From Tilletia caries (lineage: Eukaryota > Basidiomycota > Exobasidiomycetes > Tilletiales > Tilletiaceae), in contig JALUTQ010000038.1 in the NCBI GenBank assembly GCA_032718865.1, positions 248,001 through 312,000 on the forward strand: 64,000 bases of DNA, given 5' to 3'. The notes beneath the pieces were generated by a model that worked only from the letters and a program-made list of their open reading frames with translations, was not told the DNA's origin and searched no databases. Below are positions 33,099 through 43,184 of this stretch, piece by piece; the first letter of the stretch is position 1; the number at the start of each line of letters is the position of its first letter. The position numbers were made by a program, and so were the translations under genes.

Positions 33099-33108
33099 TT
33101 AGAACACG

Positions 33109-33582
33109 GGTCGTGTCTATTGGCCGACCCCGGTCGGTACTCGACCCCCGGGGTCGGTACCCACTCAGGACCGACCCCATGTTTTAGAACCGACCCTATG
33201 TCTATTGATCGACCCCACGCCGTAAAAGTCTCAGCAGACCTAGAATAGGCCGGTTTACACTTCGAAAACTGATTGCCTAATTTTACCTCAGTGACACCGA
33301 CGTCTTTTTCCTTGTCCCCTCGCTCCGCCTGCCTTTCAGTCTGAGCCATAAGACGGGTGTGGGATAAATTCTGAAAGTCGGCTCAGCAATTTTCAGGACT
33401 GACACTAATGGGGTTTTACCCGGCTCGAGACCAGAGGAGGCTCGAGCGCAGGGTCACAACGGTCCGAGCGGTGGTCTGGAGTGCACGGTGACACGGGGTC
33501 GGTTTTCAGACAGTTCCCTTTGTCCTCCGACCCGGTCGGTCGACTGACCAAAACCGACCGGGGTCGGCCAATAGACAAAACC
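33109..33582. mobile_element. MULE-A copy 2 (474 bp)
   Basis: Ends GGTCGTGTCTATTGGCCGA and (reverse complement) GGTTTTGTCTATTGGCCGA, with GACCGACCCCGGTCGG words inside both ends. Perfect 9-bp TSD TAGAACACG (33100-33108, 33583-33591), overlapping the right TSD of MULE-B. Confidence 0.85.
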
Positions 33583-33993
33583 TAGAACACGGACACCCAG
33601 GCGAAGTTTGAGAGGATTTCAAGAAGTTTTGAAAGATTTTATTCGAGGGATGTTGCAACATTCGTCTCGGCCGTAAGATCTAAGGGGCAGATATAACCCC
33701 ATTTGTTAAACGCCAGACGGTCCTTGCAATCAGTATGAGGGTCCAGACTCTGGACCGCGGTCACCAGCTTACTTTCAAGCGGTGTCTCGAAGTTGCAAAG
33801 GTTTTTCGGCAGTCTCCCACAGCGTCACTGGACCGATGGATGCTTTGGGCACTGGAGGAGTCTACAGTCTTCTATCTGTCCCACTGAATGAAAAATTGAA
33901 CGTCCTCACTCCCATGTACTCGCTCTCGGGAGCGGATCGATCTTCCAGCGTGTCAACTGGTCAAGGCCTCAACAGCAACGAAAGGACGTTCTC

Positions 33994-36900
33994 ATGGATG
34001 CGACCTCATCAGCTCCGGCGCTCCCGTCCGCATTGGGCGCCTTGCCTCTGGATGCGGCGACAGTGTCAGCTGCGGATGTACCTGCCCAATCGACATCTGC
34101 AGCGGTGGCAGTGCCGGTCTTTCAGCCTCAGCCTTCCTCAGCGCCTTTGCAAGTTGGAGGCCGTGGAGTGAAGCGGCGTGCGGACGGCGTCGTCTACACG
34201 AGGGACAAGAAGTTCATTGCAGTACATTACATGTTTGGCAGTAGCACGTCTCGGACACTTCCCGTTGGAGATCGTGTGAAACGGATCAAGGTGGGCAAAG
34301 CTACCTTGTACGATTGGCGGAAGGAGCATCGAGAGGCTTGGGAGTAAGTAAGCTTCGGTTTCTACAGTTGATCTACCAGCGTGGCTATTATTGACAAGGT
34401 GAACATGCTCTCAGTATCAACAAGCCGCCGCCGCCCGGATCTGAGGACGCAGCACGAATCGCAGTCATTCGAACTCGCTCAGATGAGCAAAACATAGCCC
34501 TTTTCCTTTCTCCCAACGACCATGTTCCTGGCGTACTTTCCGCAAGCTCCGGGGGATCTAGAGCGACAGCAGGCGGGCCCTCTTTCCTTCGCCCTGATGG
34601 CCTCGGCCCACAAGCAGAGCCGAGTACCACCTTCGGAGACTTGGGCCCGGGCAGTCTTCCTCCGGAGCTGGTGGAGTCCCTTTGTCGGGTTGAGGGTCAA
34701 AGCGATGTGACACGTCTGGAGCAGGATCAAGTTCTTGCGATGCATGCGGCCGTAGACGACGACGTCTCTTCCGGAGGGGTTCCTTTTGTCGACCACACAC
34801 TCAGCCAGGCCGCCTACCTACAACGAGGTAACCTGCGAGCGTCTACCAACAAGTTGTGGGATCGTCCAAAGCGTAATTTTATTGTGAGCAGCTCCCAACC
34901 ATCTCCCACCATGGCATCATCTTCTTGCGTTGCGAGCGATCAGCGCAGCAAAGGTTACGGCTCAGCACGATTCAATTTCCCGTCTCCTGCAGATGTTCTG
35001 GCGCGCGTTGGACAAGCTGAGAGCGCCAGTCAGCGATTCCATGCCGCCTGCAGTGGCTTCTGCTACTTCTTCTACTTCAGCCGGAGTTTCATCCAGCATC
35101 TCACTCGCCACATCGACCGTCGCTCTCACATCGCTCTCCTCTCTTGATCCCGCGACATCGACCATCTCCCCCCCCCACATCAACATCTTCTTCTCCTTCC
35201 GCGCCTGCCCAATCCATTCTTCCGACGCTTGACAACAGCACGATCATTGTGACTGAGCAGAAACTAGTCACGTTTCTGAAGTGAGTTTTTCCGTCTATCT
35301 GTCGTCTTCGTTTCTCCGTGTGCTTTCTTCTCCTGCAAGTAAGACTGATGATGTTCGTTGCCATTGACTTCTGCGCACAATCCAGCTGTTTCGTTCTTCA
35401 TCGTAACCCTCGCCTGAGCGACGAGAGCCTGAAGACGGAGGTCAAAGCGGTGACGAACCTGTGGGAGACGCAGCAGCTCTTGGGTCTCAACAACAATGCC
35501 AGCCCGCGGGGAAAGCTGCTGAAATCGTACCTCAAGGCCGTCAAGAAGCACCGAGCTGCCCATGCTGTCACAATACAGGAAGACTGGTGGAAACACTCTC
35601 TTCGTGACGGCTACGATGCGCAGGAGCACTACGAGATATCCAGGTGGTATCTGAGACAGGCTTCGAACGGTAACACCCAAGTTTTGAGCAGCTCACTTCC
35701 TGCTTCACTCCCTGATTCTCGTCTCCCTTCTAGCCTCGACAGCAACTCCAACAGCGACAACGACAGCGACTCTAGCAGCGACAGCGATGAAGACGACATC
35801 ACCGCAGGAAACATCCTCTCCCGCCGCTCTCGCCCCTCTCGACGTTCCCTTGGCTCCGGTGGGTCAATCAGTCGGCCCATCCAGTCCCATGATCCCAATC
35901 CTTCTGCAGCTTGCAGCCCTTCCATTCCATCCAGGAGTGCCAACACAGCTCTCTTTGCCTCCTCCTCAGCTGCTGCGTCGTCGTCACCTCTTACCGCACA
36001 GCAGCGCGCTATGCGCAACAGGTGGGCGTCCATAGCGATCCGGTCTCGTTTCGAGTTTCTTATGCAGCACGCCCTCATGGGCCGTTCCGAAGATCTGCGC
36101 AACGCCATACTAGCAGCAACCTATTCGATCTCTGTGAGTAGATTCTGATTCCGATCAAGCACCGACCCTCCCCCCCTCGTCCTTCCCTTGCCTCTTGCCT
36201 TCTTGCCTTCTTGCCCTCCCTGTCTCTTCTGCCTTCCCACCTTGCAACCCGCGACGTTTCCCCCCCTAGGCCCCTACAAGGTCCCAGCCGCTCGGTAGCA
36301 GTCGTTCACCGATCCCGCAGTGGCTGGAGGCTGAGGTGTAGCGCGCGTGTCGCTAGCTGTGGTTCTGCGTCAGGTCAGGTAGTCAGTGCTGTCCGCTCGT
36401 TGTCTCGGATATGCACTGGACCGGGCAGATAGACCAGAGCAACCTCGTTCCTTTGCCAATCAATCTGACTCTACTGATGCGAACTTCATCTCTGTCTGTG
36501 CGCCTGTAGATGCCTCATTCTCGCCCTCAGGAAGCGCGCGCCTTCGTTGTTACACTCCGCAGCAGCAAAGGAAACACGGTCGGTCGCAACGAGTGGGGTG
36601 TTGCAACGCGACATCGCGATGTGGAGTCCTGCCCCGTGGGTGCCCTGGGGCTGTACCTGTTCGAGCGCTGGCACCAGCACCAGCATCCTACTCCCACGTT
36701 CGACTCTCGCGCATCTTGGTACGACGAGAAGCTTCTCGTATCGGCAGACAGCACTGCCATTGAATGGTACGACCAGTCGTATCTGCTTCGGCACGCCTTC
36801 GACGAGGTCGGCGTTGCCTCTTCCAAACTCACACATGCGATGCGCTCGGGAGGCGCACGTTTTGCCCACGAGGCGGGGTGCACAGAGGACAGTCTGCGGA

Positions 36901-38207
36901 TACACGGTCGCTGGTGTGGGGATCGGATGATCGAACGCTATGTGGGAGGGGTCTCAATTCAGCCAATCCGTGCGCTGGCCGATTTCGACATCAAGGGTGG
37001 AGACAACTGGCTTCCACGCGCGCTCCTCGAGCCGGACGCGAGCCTGCAGCAGCAGATCTTTCCTTTTGTGGAATCTGAAGAGGCCAAGGTCCGCCAACGT
37101 CACAAGGATCGCGGCGAGGAAGACTATGCGGCGGTGAACTTTCTTCAGCTTCTCAAGTGGTTGCGGGTCGTCCTTCTGCAAGACGCTGTCCTCCTCCAGC
37201 CCATGTTCCCTGCGCTTCCTATCTGGCGTCATGCGCCTTTCAGCACCGCCGCGTTCCAAGCATTCGCCCAGACTCTCCGCAACACGATCGCGTCCACCCC
37301 CACTCCCTTCGATGTTACTATGTCCACGCTAGTCCCGGAGCTTGGTCGTGCTCTCAGTGGACTTCAGGCCATGCTCTCGGACATCGCAAACAAGTCGGCC
37401 ACAACCGCCATAGTACAGCATCAGGGTCAGCTGGTGCGCTCTGCGGTTTCGGATGCAGTTGTGGATCTCAAGGAGTACATTGGAGGTCTCTTTCGCGGCT
37501 TAGCGTCAGCCGACCACGCGCAGAGGACGGCGCAACGGGCGTTGGCGTTTGGGATGCAGCAGCTTGCCACTGCCTCCGCAGAGGTAGCAGAGGTAGGCGA
37601 TCGGACAACAGGCTGACAATGCTGACGATAAAGAAACTGTGTTACTGATACTGCTCCTACTTCCTTTACGCTTCCTACAGAGTTCTGCACCTTCGTTTTT
37701 ATCCTCAGCTCTTCAAGAACACGACCTCATCATCCCATCCCACCGAACCCGGCATCTCTCCCCCCTCCCCCGACCACCACAGAATATCCTACTCCTGGCC
37801 CCCCCTCCTTCGCGCCCAATGCCGATCTCTCCGGAAATCCTTCTGCGATTCCGGCACTTCCAACTCCTCCAGCACCTCCACCTCCTCCCCCGGCCAGCAT
37901 TCTGGCGCTGGCCAGGGAGGTCCGGTCGGTTGCACAGTTGATGGTCGAATGGCGGGATGGCGGAAGCGGGCGCCGTGGGTTGAAGCTGCGTCTGGATGAG
38001 GGGGACAAGACGTTGGAGAAGGGAGCTCCGGGAGCGGCGAAGCAACTCTCACGCTGGAGAATCGTTTTTGAGCTGGTGGAGTACCTGTCAGAAACCCGGG
38101 CAGAAGCTGTGGTAGTGGAGGCGCTCCAAAAAAATGGACAAGGAGAGGATGGGCCTGCGTACTCTCGCGGAAAAAAGAGGCAAGCAGAAGGAGACGTGGC
38201 TCGGTGA
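33994..38207 (+). CDS. Crypton-type tyrosine recombinase with GCR1_C-like domain
   Basis: Multi-exon gene starting MDATSSAPALPSALG at 33994. Exon 1 ends before GTAAGT at 34347, with further introns near 34350-34413, 35280-35385, 36130-36510 and 37590-37680. The N-terminal part contains RVKRIKVGKATLYDWRKEH. The middle (35386-36140) holds an arm-type segment, LRDGYDAQEHYEISRWYLRQ, then an acidic Ser/Asp-rich linker and RSRFEFLMQHALMGRSEDLR. The catalytic domain (36510-37000) has LGLYLFERWHQ, SKLTHAMRSGGARFAHEAG, IHGRWCGDRMIERYVGG, matching the H-x-x-R … GRW … Tyr pattern of tyrosine recombinases. The C-terminus (37900-38207) is VAQLMVEWRDGG…LSRWRIVFELVEYL, a GCR1_C-like DNA-binding domain as in fungal Cryptons. 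Exon limits in 34800-35280 are uncertain. Possibly intact. Confidence 0.75.
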
Positions 38208-38209
38208 GC

Positions 38210-39660
38210 TTTTTCCCGGTATCTCCTGCCACATAGCAAAGCATGATTGCTATTTGCTCCTTCCAGCGCGTCGTCCGCCATATCTCCCACAATCGGTCAT
38301 CGTCAACCTTGTATACTCATTCCTTTCCGTGCATCCTTGCCCGTGCCTGAGTTATTCTCGCCGCAAACCCAAGTCGCAATGTTGTCCCGTAACGATAACA
38401 GTCGTGTCCGTATCGGTATCTGAACCTGGTCCTGAATGCACCGTGTTCCAAAAGAAAAATGAAAGAGTGTGATTCAGCAGACTTCGCAATTCGGCGGTTA
38501 GTATGCGACGCGATATATTTATCTATATCTGAACCTGGACCTGACTCCTGAATATGCACCGTGTTCCAAAGCAAGATGTGAGAGTGCGATTCAGCGTGAT
38601 GTGCGGTTAGTAACAGCCAACGGGGAATGCGACGTGACGGAGCCCAGGAAATGTGCCTGCGAGATGGACACCTGGCCTTTACCTGCTTGTTCTGTTCCTC
38701 GGGTGAAATGAAAGTATCAGAGAGTCAGCAGGCACGATGGGCAATGACTAATGAGGCATGAGGCTTGGGAGCATGGTTCAGACTGACCAGAAACCGTTCC
38801 CCAAGGCCCAATCTTCGTCTTCGCCTCGACTTCACAGTACAATCCTCACTGGCGACGCGGAAGAGTAAGAAAGAGATCCAATGAGTATTCAGGGAGATAG
38901 GGGTACAGGAAATGGAAGTACTCACCAGTCACGCGTAAGTAGCATGAGCTTGGCTCCTGCTGAAGATGCCTTGATGCTGGATGGCTTTACTGAAGCACTG
39001 GGAGCTGAGCGAGGCCTGATCTGTGAGCACGGAGTGGAGGGAATAGATAAGTTTTTCAGCACGAGCCACGATGCGACTGATAACGAGTGCGAGCCAGCTA
39101 TTGAACGAGCTACTCACGAGTCACGAGCGACGGATGGAAGTTGAATGGTGATGTCTTGAGTGATGGAGTGACGAGTCTTGCACCGGTCTGCGGAAGAGAC
39201 GGCGGAGGCGGAGGGAACCAAGGATCCAGCCAGCAGAGGGAAGAACGCGCGCGCTCTCGTTCCGTCCGCGCGTAGGCTGTAGGCTGGTGTTGGAGAAAAC
39301 AGAGGGAGATGAAAGGAAGTCAGTTTGCAAGGCAAGGTGTATGCTGATCTGTCTACTTACGAGGTTGGTGAGGTATCGACGGACTGGTGGAGGTGGTTGT
39401 GTTGTCTGGCAAAACTTGGACCGCGGACGCTGACCGTCCAGACGGTCACTGACTGTGTGCTTGACCGGACAAAAAGACCCCATACTAAAGTCTGGGGAAT
39501 TTCTTTTCGGCCCGACTAGCAGCAACCTCCACGTCGGTAGCTGGCCCCATACGCCGTAGGAAGGATGAGGGCGAGCACGTCGGAGATGAGGTCGACTGTC
39601 TTCTTCTCGACACCCACGCACTCCCTCTGCTCCACACACACACATCACAGCACAGCACAG
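38210..39660. other. Gap: tandem duplication and repeat fragment
   Basis: A block of about 110 bp (ATCTGAACCTGG.CCTGA … CACCGTGTTCCAAA … GATTCAGC) is present twice at about 38408-38505 and 38525-38615. At 39470-39530 lies a piece of the CTGGGGAATT/CGGCCG repeat. Minus-strand splice-like motifs occur (38925, 39115, 39355) but no coding frame could be assembled. Confidence 0.4.
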
Positions 39661-39677
39661 CACGCGCAGCCGCAGCC

Positions 39678-40165
39678 ATGGCAGACACCATCAAGGAGAT
39701 CGCAGACATCCCGCAGTCCTTCATCCGCGAGGGGACCCAGTTCATGAACCGCTGCACAAAGCCAAACAAGAAGGGTCAGTCGCCGTCTTTGCATGCACAG
39801 TTCCACACACACGCGCACACTGCCCACAATGCTCACTCTCCTGTATCCCTCTTCATTCTCGCAGAATACCTCCAAATATGCCGCGCAGTCGGCCTCGGCT
39901 TCGTCGTCATGGGCTTCATCGGATACTTCGTCAAGCTCATCCACATCCCCCTCCGTCACATCGTAAGTTCTCTCCCATGCTCAAACCAGCCAGCTAGTCG
40001 CGCTGACTCTCTCTCTCCCTCCCTTCGTGTTGCGCTCCGCCTTCCCCGCCTTTCCTCGCCTCGAACAGCTGGTGTGAGTTTAATACTACCTGCTCACGAT
40101 CTTGCTCCCATCCTTCTCGCTCACTGACCTCCCCCCTCTGCCCCATCAACAGCGGATCATCTTAG
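39678..40165 (+). CDS. SSS1: Sec61 gamma subunit of the ER translocon
   Basis: Four exons: 39678-39774, 39865-39962, 40069-40073 (5 nt) and 40153-40165. The 70-residue product reads MADTIKEIADIPQSFIREGT… EYLQICRAVGLGFVVMGFIG YFVKLIHIPLRHI and ends LVGSS, the length and layout of Sec61-gamma/SecE: a cytosolic amphipathic helix, then one C-terminal transmembrane segment (residues 42-62). It stabilises the protein-conducting Sec61 channel in the ER membrane. The start CCATGG is a strong context. The 5-nt exon CTGGT is needed to make the conserved end; skipping it would shift the frame. It converges on the KAPA synthase-like gene 375 bp away. Confidence 0.9.
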
Positions 40166-40539
40166 AACGCACACGTCTCACCCGGGCTTCAAGTTCTCCT
40201 CGTCACCCTGGACTCCGAAATTCCCCATGAACGCTCTTCGCTCTCCTCCATCCCCGCTCTCTGCCCTCGGTCGACAACTCATACCTCGCCACGGCTGTAT
40301 TCTCCCCTGTCCGTAATCACAGATACGGTTGGTTGCACAAACTGCCGCATCTTCCGGGCTCTAGTCATTCCTACACGGGTGAGGAGTACGAGCTCGCAAA
40401 CCCCACTGGAAAAAGGTAACGTAGTCTACAGTGGCATTCGAAAAGCTGGAAGCCAAGCAGAAGATGCATAGTACAGCACATATTGATGATCGAGGTAACA
40501 TATAACATGCTCCCAGTCCCCCGAACGGACACCAACGAC

Positions 40540-42326
40540 TCAAAGTTTCGTCTTCGCAGGCACGCTCGCCCGACATATGCCATCGCGCGCACGTCCCGAA
40601 AGATTCGAAGCAGGCACTTCCACTCCCCTCACCATCCTACCCTTCGATTCTGCCACCTCCACTCCCTTTTGCTTCCCCTTCCCCCTTTTCCCCTCTAGAA
40701 AGCCATCAACCCACTCCCGCACCGCCCGCACCAGCCCACGCACTTCCGCCTCCGTATTGCCCGCATGCACACAGATCCGTACTCGGTCCTGGCCCAGCGG
40801 TACCGTCGGGTAGGTGATCGGTCGAACCAGAAAGCCACGGGCTTGCAGATGAGCGCACAATGGTCGCGGGTGGGGTGTCAGCAGCGGCACGATCGGCGAC
40901 GGAGGTAATGAGCCGGTCACATTCTTCTCGTCCGGATGTCGGTCTGGATCGTCGGTGAGGGCGGGTATGAGAGCGAGCAGAGGTCGTCGTCGTCCTTCCC
41001 CCACGTCGGCTCCTATTCTCCCCTCCCCCACACCCATTTCCCTCTCTCTCCCATTCGCATATTCCACAATCCCCCTCAACTCCCCCAACAACAACCTCGT
41101 CCACCTAACCAATCTCTCTCTCCTCCTCCCACCCACATCCTCCCGCGCGAGCATATCAATCGAACAGTGCGCAGCCATAAGCGCCGTCTGAGGCGGCGCC
41201 GTCGAGAAGATGAACGGCCGCGCATAGTTGATCAGATACGTCCGCGTGAGAGCATCACATAGCACCACCCCTCCACTCGCCCCACACGCCTTTCCAAACG
41301 TAGCCAGCCGGACTCGGACACCCTCAACCCCGAGCCCGACGCACAGTCCGCGGCCGGAGGGACCGTAGAGACCCGTAGAATGCGCCTCGTCGACGATGAT
41401 GTGCAGACACTCGCGCGGGACATACCGCTCTGCCAGCGTGACCAGGTTGGCTAAGGGGCACAGGTCGCCGTCCATGCTGTACACGGACTCGACGGCGATA
41501 AAGACGTTCCGCTGTCGCCGCTGTAGTGCCTGTGCGAAAGAAATGCGTGCGTGTGTGTCGTAGTCCCCTTCCTCACTCAGCGTGGACGTGGACCCAGAGG
41601 CAAGCTGGACTCCTTTCCCATCCCCCGCCCCCTCCCTGCAAAACGCACGCAAAACGCGCTCCAAATCACCCAGATCATTATGTCCAAACGGCACCCGAAA
41701 GCGCGCCCGACTGGTCCGCATCCCATCATGCACGCTCGCATGGATCAGCTCGTCGTACACGATCAGATCGCCCGCTTGGGGTAAGGCCGAGAAGATGGAG
41801 ACGTTGGCTTCGAAGCCGGAGCTGAAGAAGAGGGCCGAGGGAGATTGGAAGAAGGTGGACAGGCGGTGTTCGAGCTTTTGGCGGGAGAGAAAGTGTCAAA
41901 TGAACATTGTCAGCCTTTTGCTCCTCCCTCGTTCCCCTTGTGTAATATGCCTTGTGGGCTGGTGCTCACCTGCTCATGCTCCACCGAGTTCCCATCCAAG
42001 AGCCGACTGCCCGTGCTCCCCAGCGGGTTCTCGCGAGCACTCATGACCCGCCCCACGAACGCCTCGCGCATCTCCGCCGAACTGGCCAGCGAGAGGTAGT
42101 CGTTCGAAGAAAAGTCGGCGAGCGGGCGCGGCGGCGGCGCTTCCCCTTGAGACGACGCAGCTCCTCCTCTTTCTCTTGATGATGATGATGATGATGATGG
42201 GTGTCGGTCATCATGAGTGGCGACGAGGTTCGTCCGCCTGGCCGTCGTGTCGAGGACGGTGAGCGATCGCAATGTGGAGCGCTGCCGACGGCGCTCCAGA
42301 GCCGCGCGCATTTGATCTTCCAGCAT
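40540..42326 (-). CDS. 8-amino-7-oxononanoate (KAPA) synthase-like enzyme
   Basis: Two exons, 42326-41970 and 41874-40540, join at EHEQ|LEHRL to give 563 aa. This is the alpha-oxoamine synthase fold of PLP enzymes: FSSNDYLSLA, GSTGSRLLDG, SALFFSSGFEAN, IAVESVYSMDGD, VDEAHSTGLYGPSGRG (PLP-pyridine Asp and His), and LATFGKACGASGG with the Schiff-base Lys. KAPA synthase condenses pimeloyl-thioester with alanine in biotin synthesis. The protein is longer than bacterial BioF (about 385 aa), with insertions at about 41600 and 41000 and a C-terminal extension. It lacks the mitochondrial ALA synthase features and the SPT membrane helix, so biotin synthesis is the best guess; another acyl-CoA:amino-acid synthase is possible. 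No targeting signal is obvious. Confidence 0.8.
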
Positions 42327-42329
42327 CTT

Positions 42330-43184
42330 GGACGGGCGCGGGGGACAAAGGCAAGGTGGTGATGGTCAGCGTGTCCTCGACACTCCTCGAATCTCCAATC
42401 CCAACCCCAACACAAACACTTCGGCAACCTGGAAATTCCCGACTTCCGGCCGTGCAGGCTCTCCAACAACTCACTGGGGACTGACTACTGACGCCTGACG
42501 AGGACCAAATGAATGCTATGTTACGGGCTACCCAGGGAATCTCCATGATCGACAAAGGTCTTAGTTATGCTACAAAGTGGGCAGTGCGGAGTGCCAAGGG
42601 ATGGGACGGTCGATGTACTCGTATGTGTTGGAGCGGAGGGAGTGGAGGATTATAGGTGGCACGTTAGAGAGAGAGGGTGGCGATCGTTGAAGGTCCGCCC
42701 ACGAAGGAAGTCGAAAAAGGAATGGAAAGGGTAAGGCCGGGAAGGGCGCTTGGGAGATTAAGTCGCTCGGAGGGCCGCCGTCAGGAAAGGGGGTATTTGT
42801 CGGCCCAACCGTGGAGAATTCGTAGCGTAGAGCGCCAGAAAGGCCAGAAGAGGTTCGGGAACAAGGACACGTCCTCGGTATCGAGAGACCGGAAGTCGCT
42901 GGCGGCTTGGGATGAGCACCGAAGGTGCGAGGTATCGCAACGTATCCGCAGGGAGGGCTGGAGAAGGTACAAGAAGACTCGCTATATGCAATCGAACGCA
43001 GGCAGGGAAAGAATCCGAAGGGGGGAGCCGTCGTATCGTGTCCGCTTCGCTCGAAACCGAAAAGAGAAAGAGCACCGAAGAGCAGGCATCCCAAGTCTTG
43101 GTCCACAGTAAGGGGCAGGGCCAGCAGATAGGGAGAGTCGTCCGTCCGCAGGATTCACAGAAAAACAAGTCAGGACAGCGCCCT
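42330..43184. other. Intergenic, no supported gene
   Basis: Promoter region of the KAPA synthase-like gene and 3' region of the Ser-rich gene. Overlapping ORFs exist on both strands (for example minus 42570-43106) but none has motif support. Confidence 0.4.

Larger units (their letters stand above)
31440..33660 (+). repeat. Repeat EL1, copy 2, with two MULE insertions
   Basis: Same blocks as copy 1. Here a 44-bp unit (CTCGGAGGGTTTTGACTTTT … GGCTAT) is tandemly duplicated at 31495-31570. TATATAAAACTGGG occurs at about 31659. It is opened by MULE-B and MULE-A copy 2 and continues after 33583 (GGACACCCAGGCGAAGTTTG). Confidence 0.6.

Noticed and set aside
42570..43106. 178-codon minus-strand ORF
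   Set aside because: No domain, Pro/Ser-rich, and overlaps a plus-strand ORF in the 3' flank of the Ser-rich gene; not supported.
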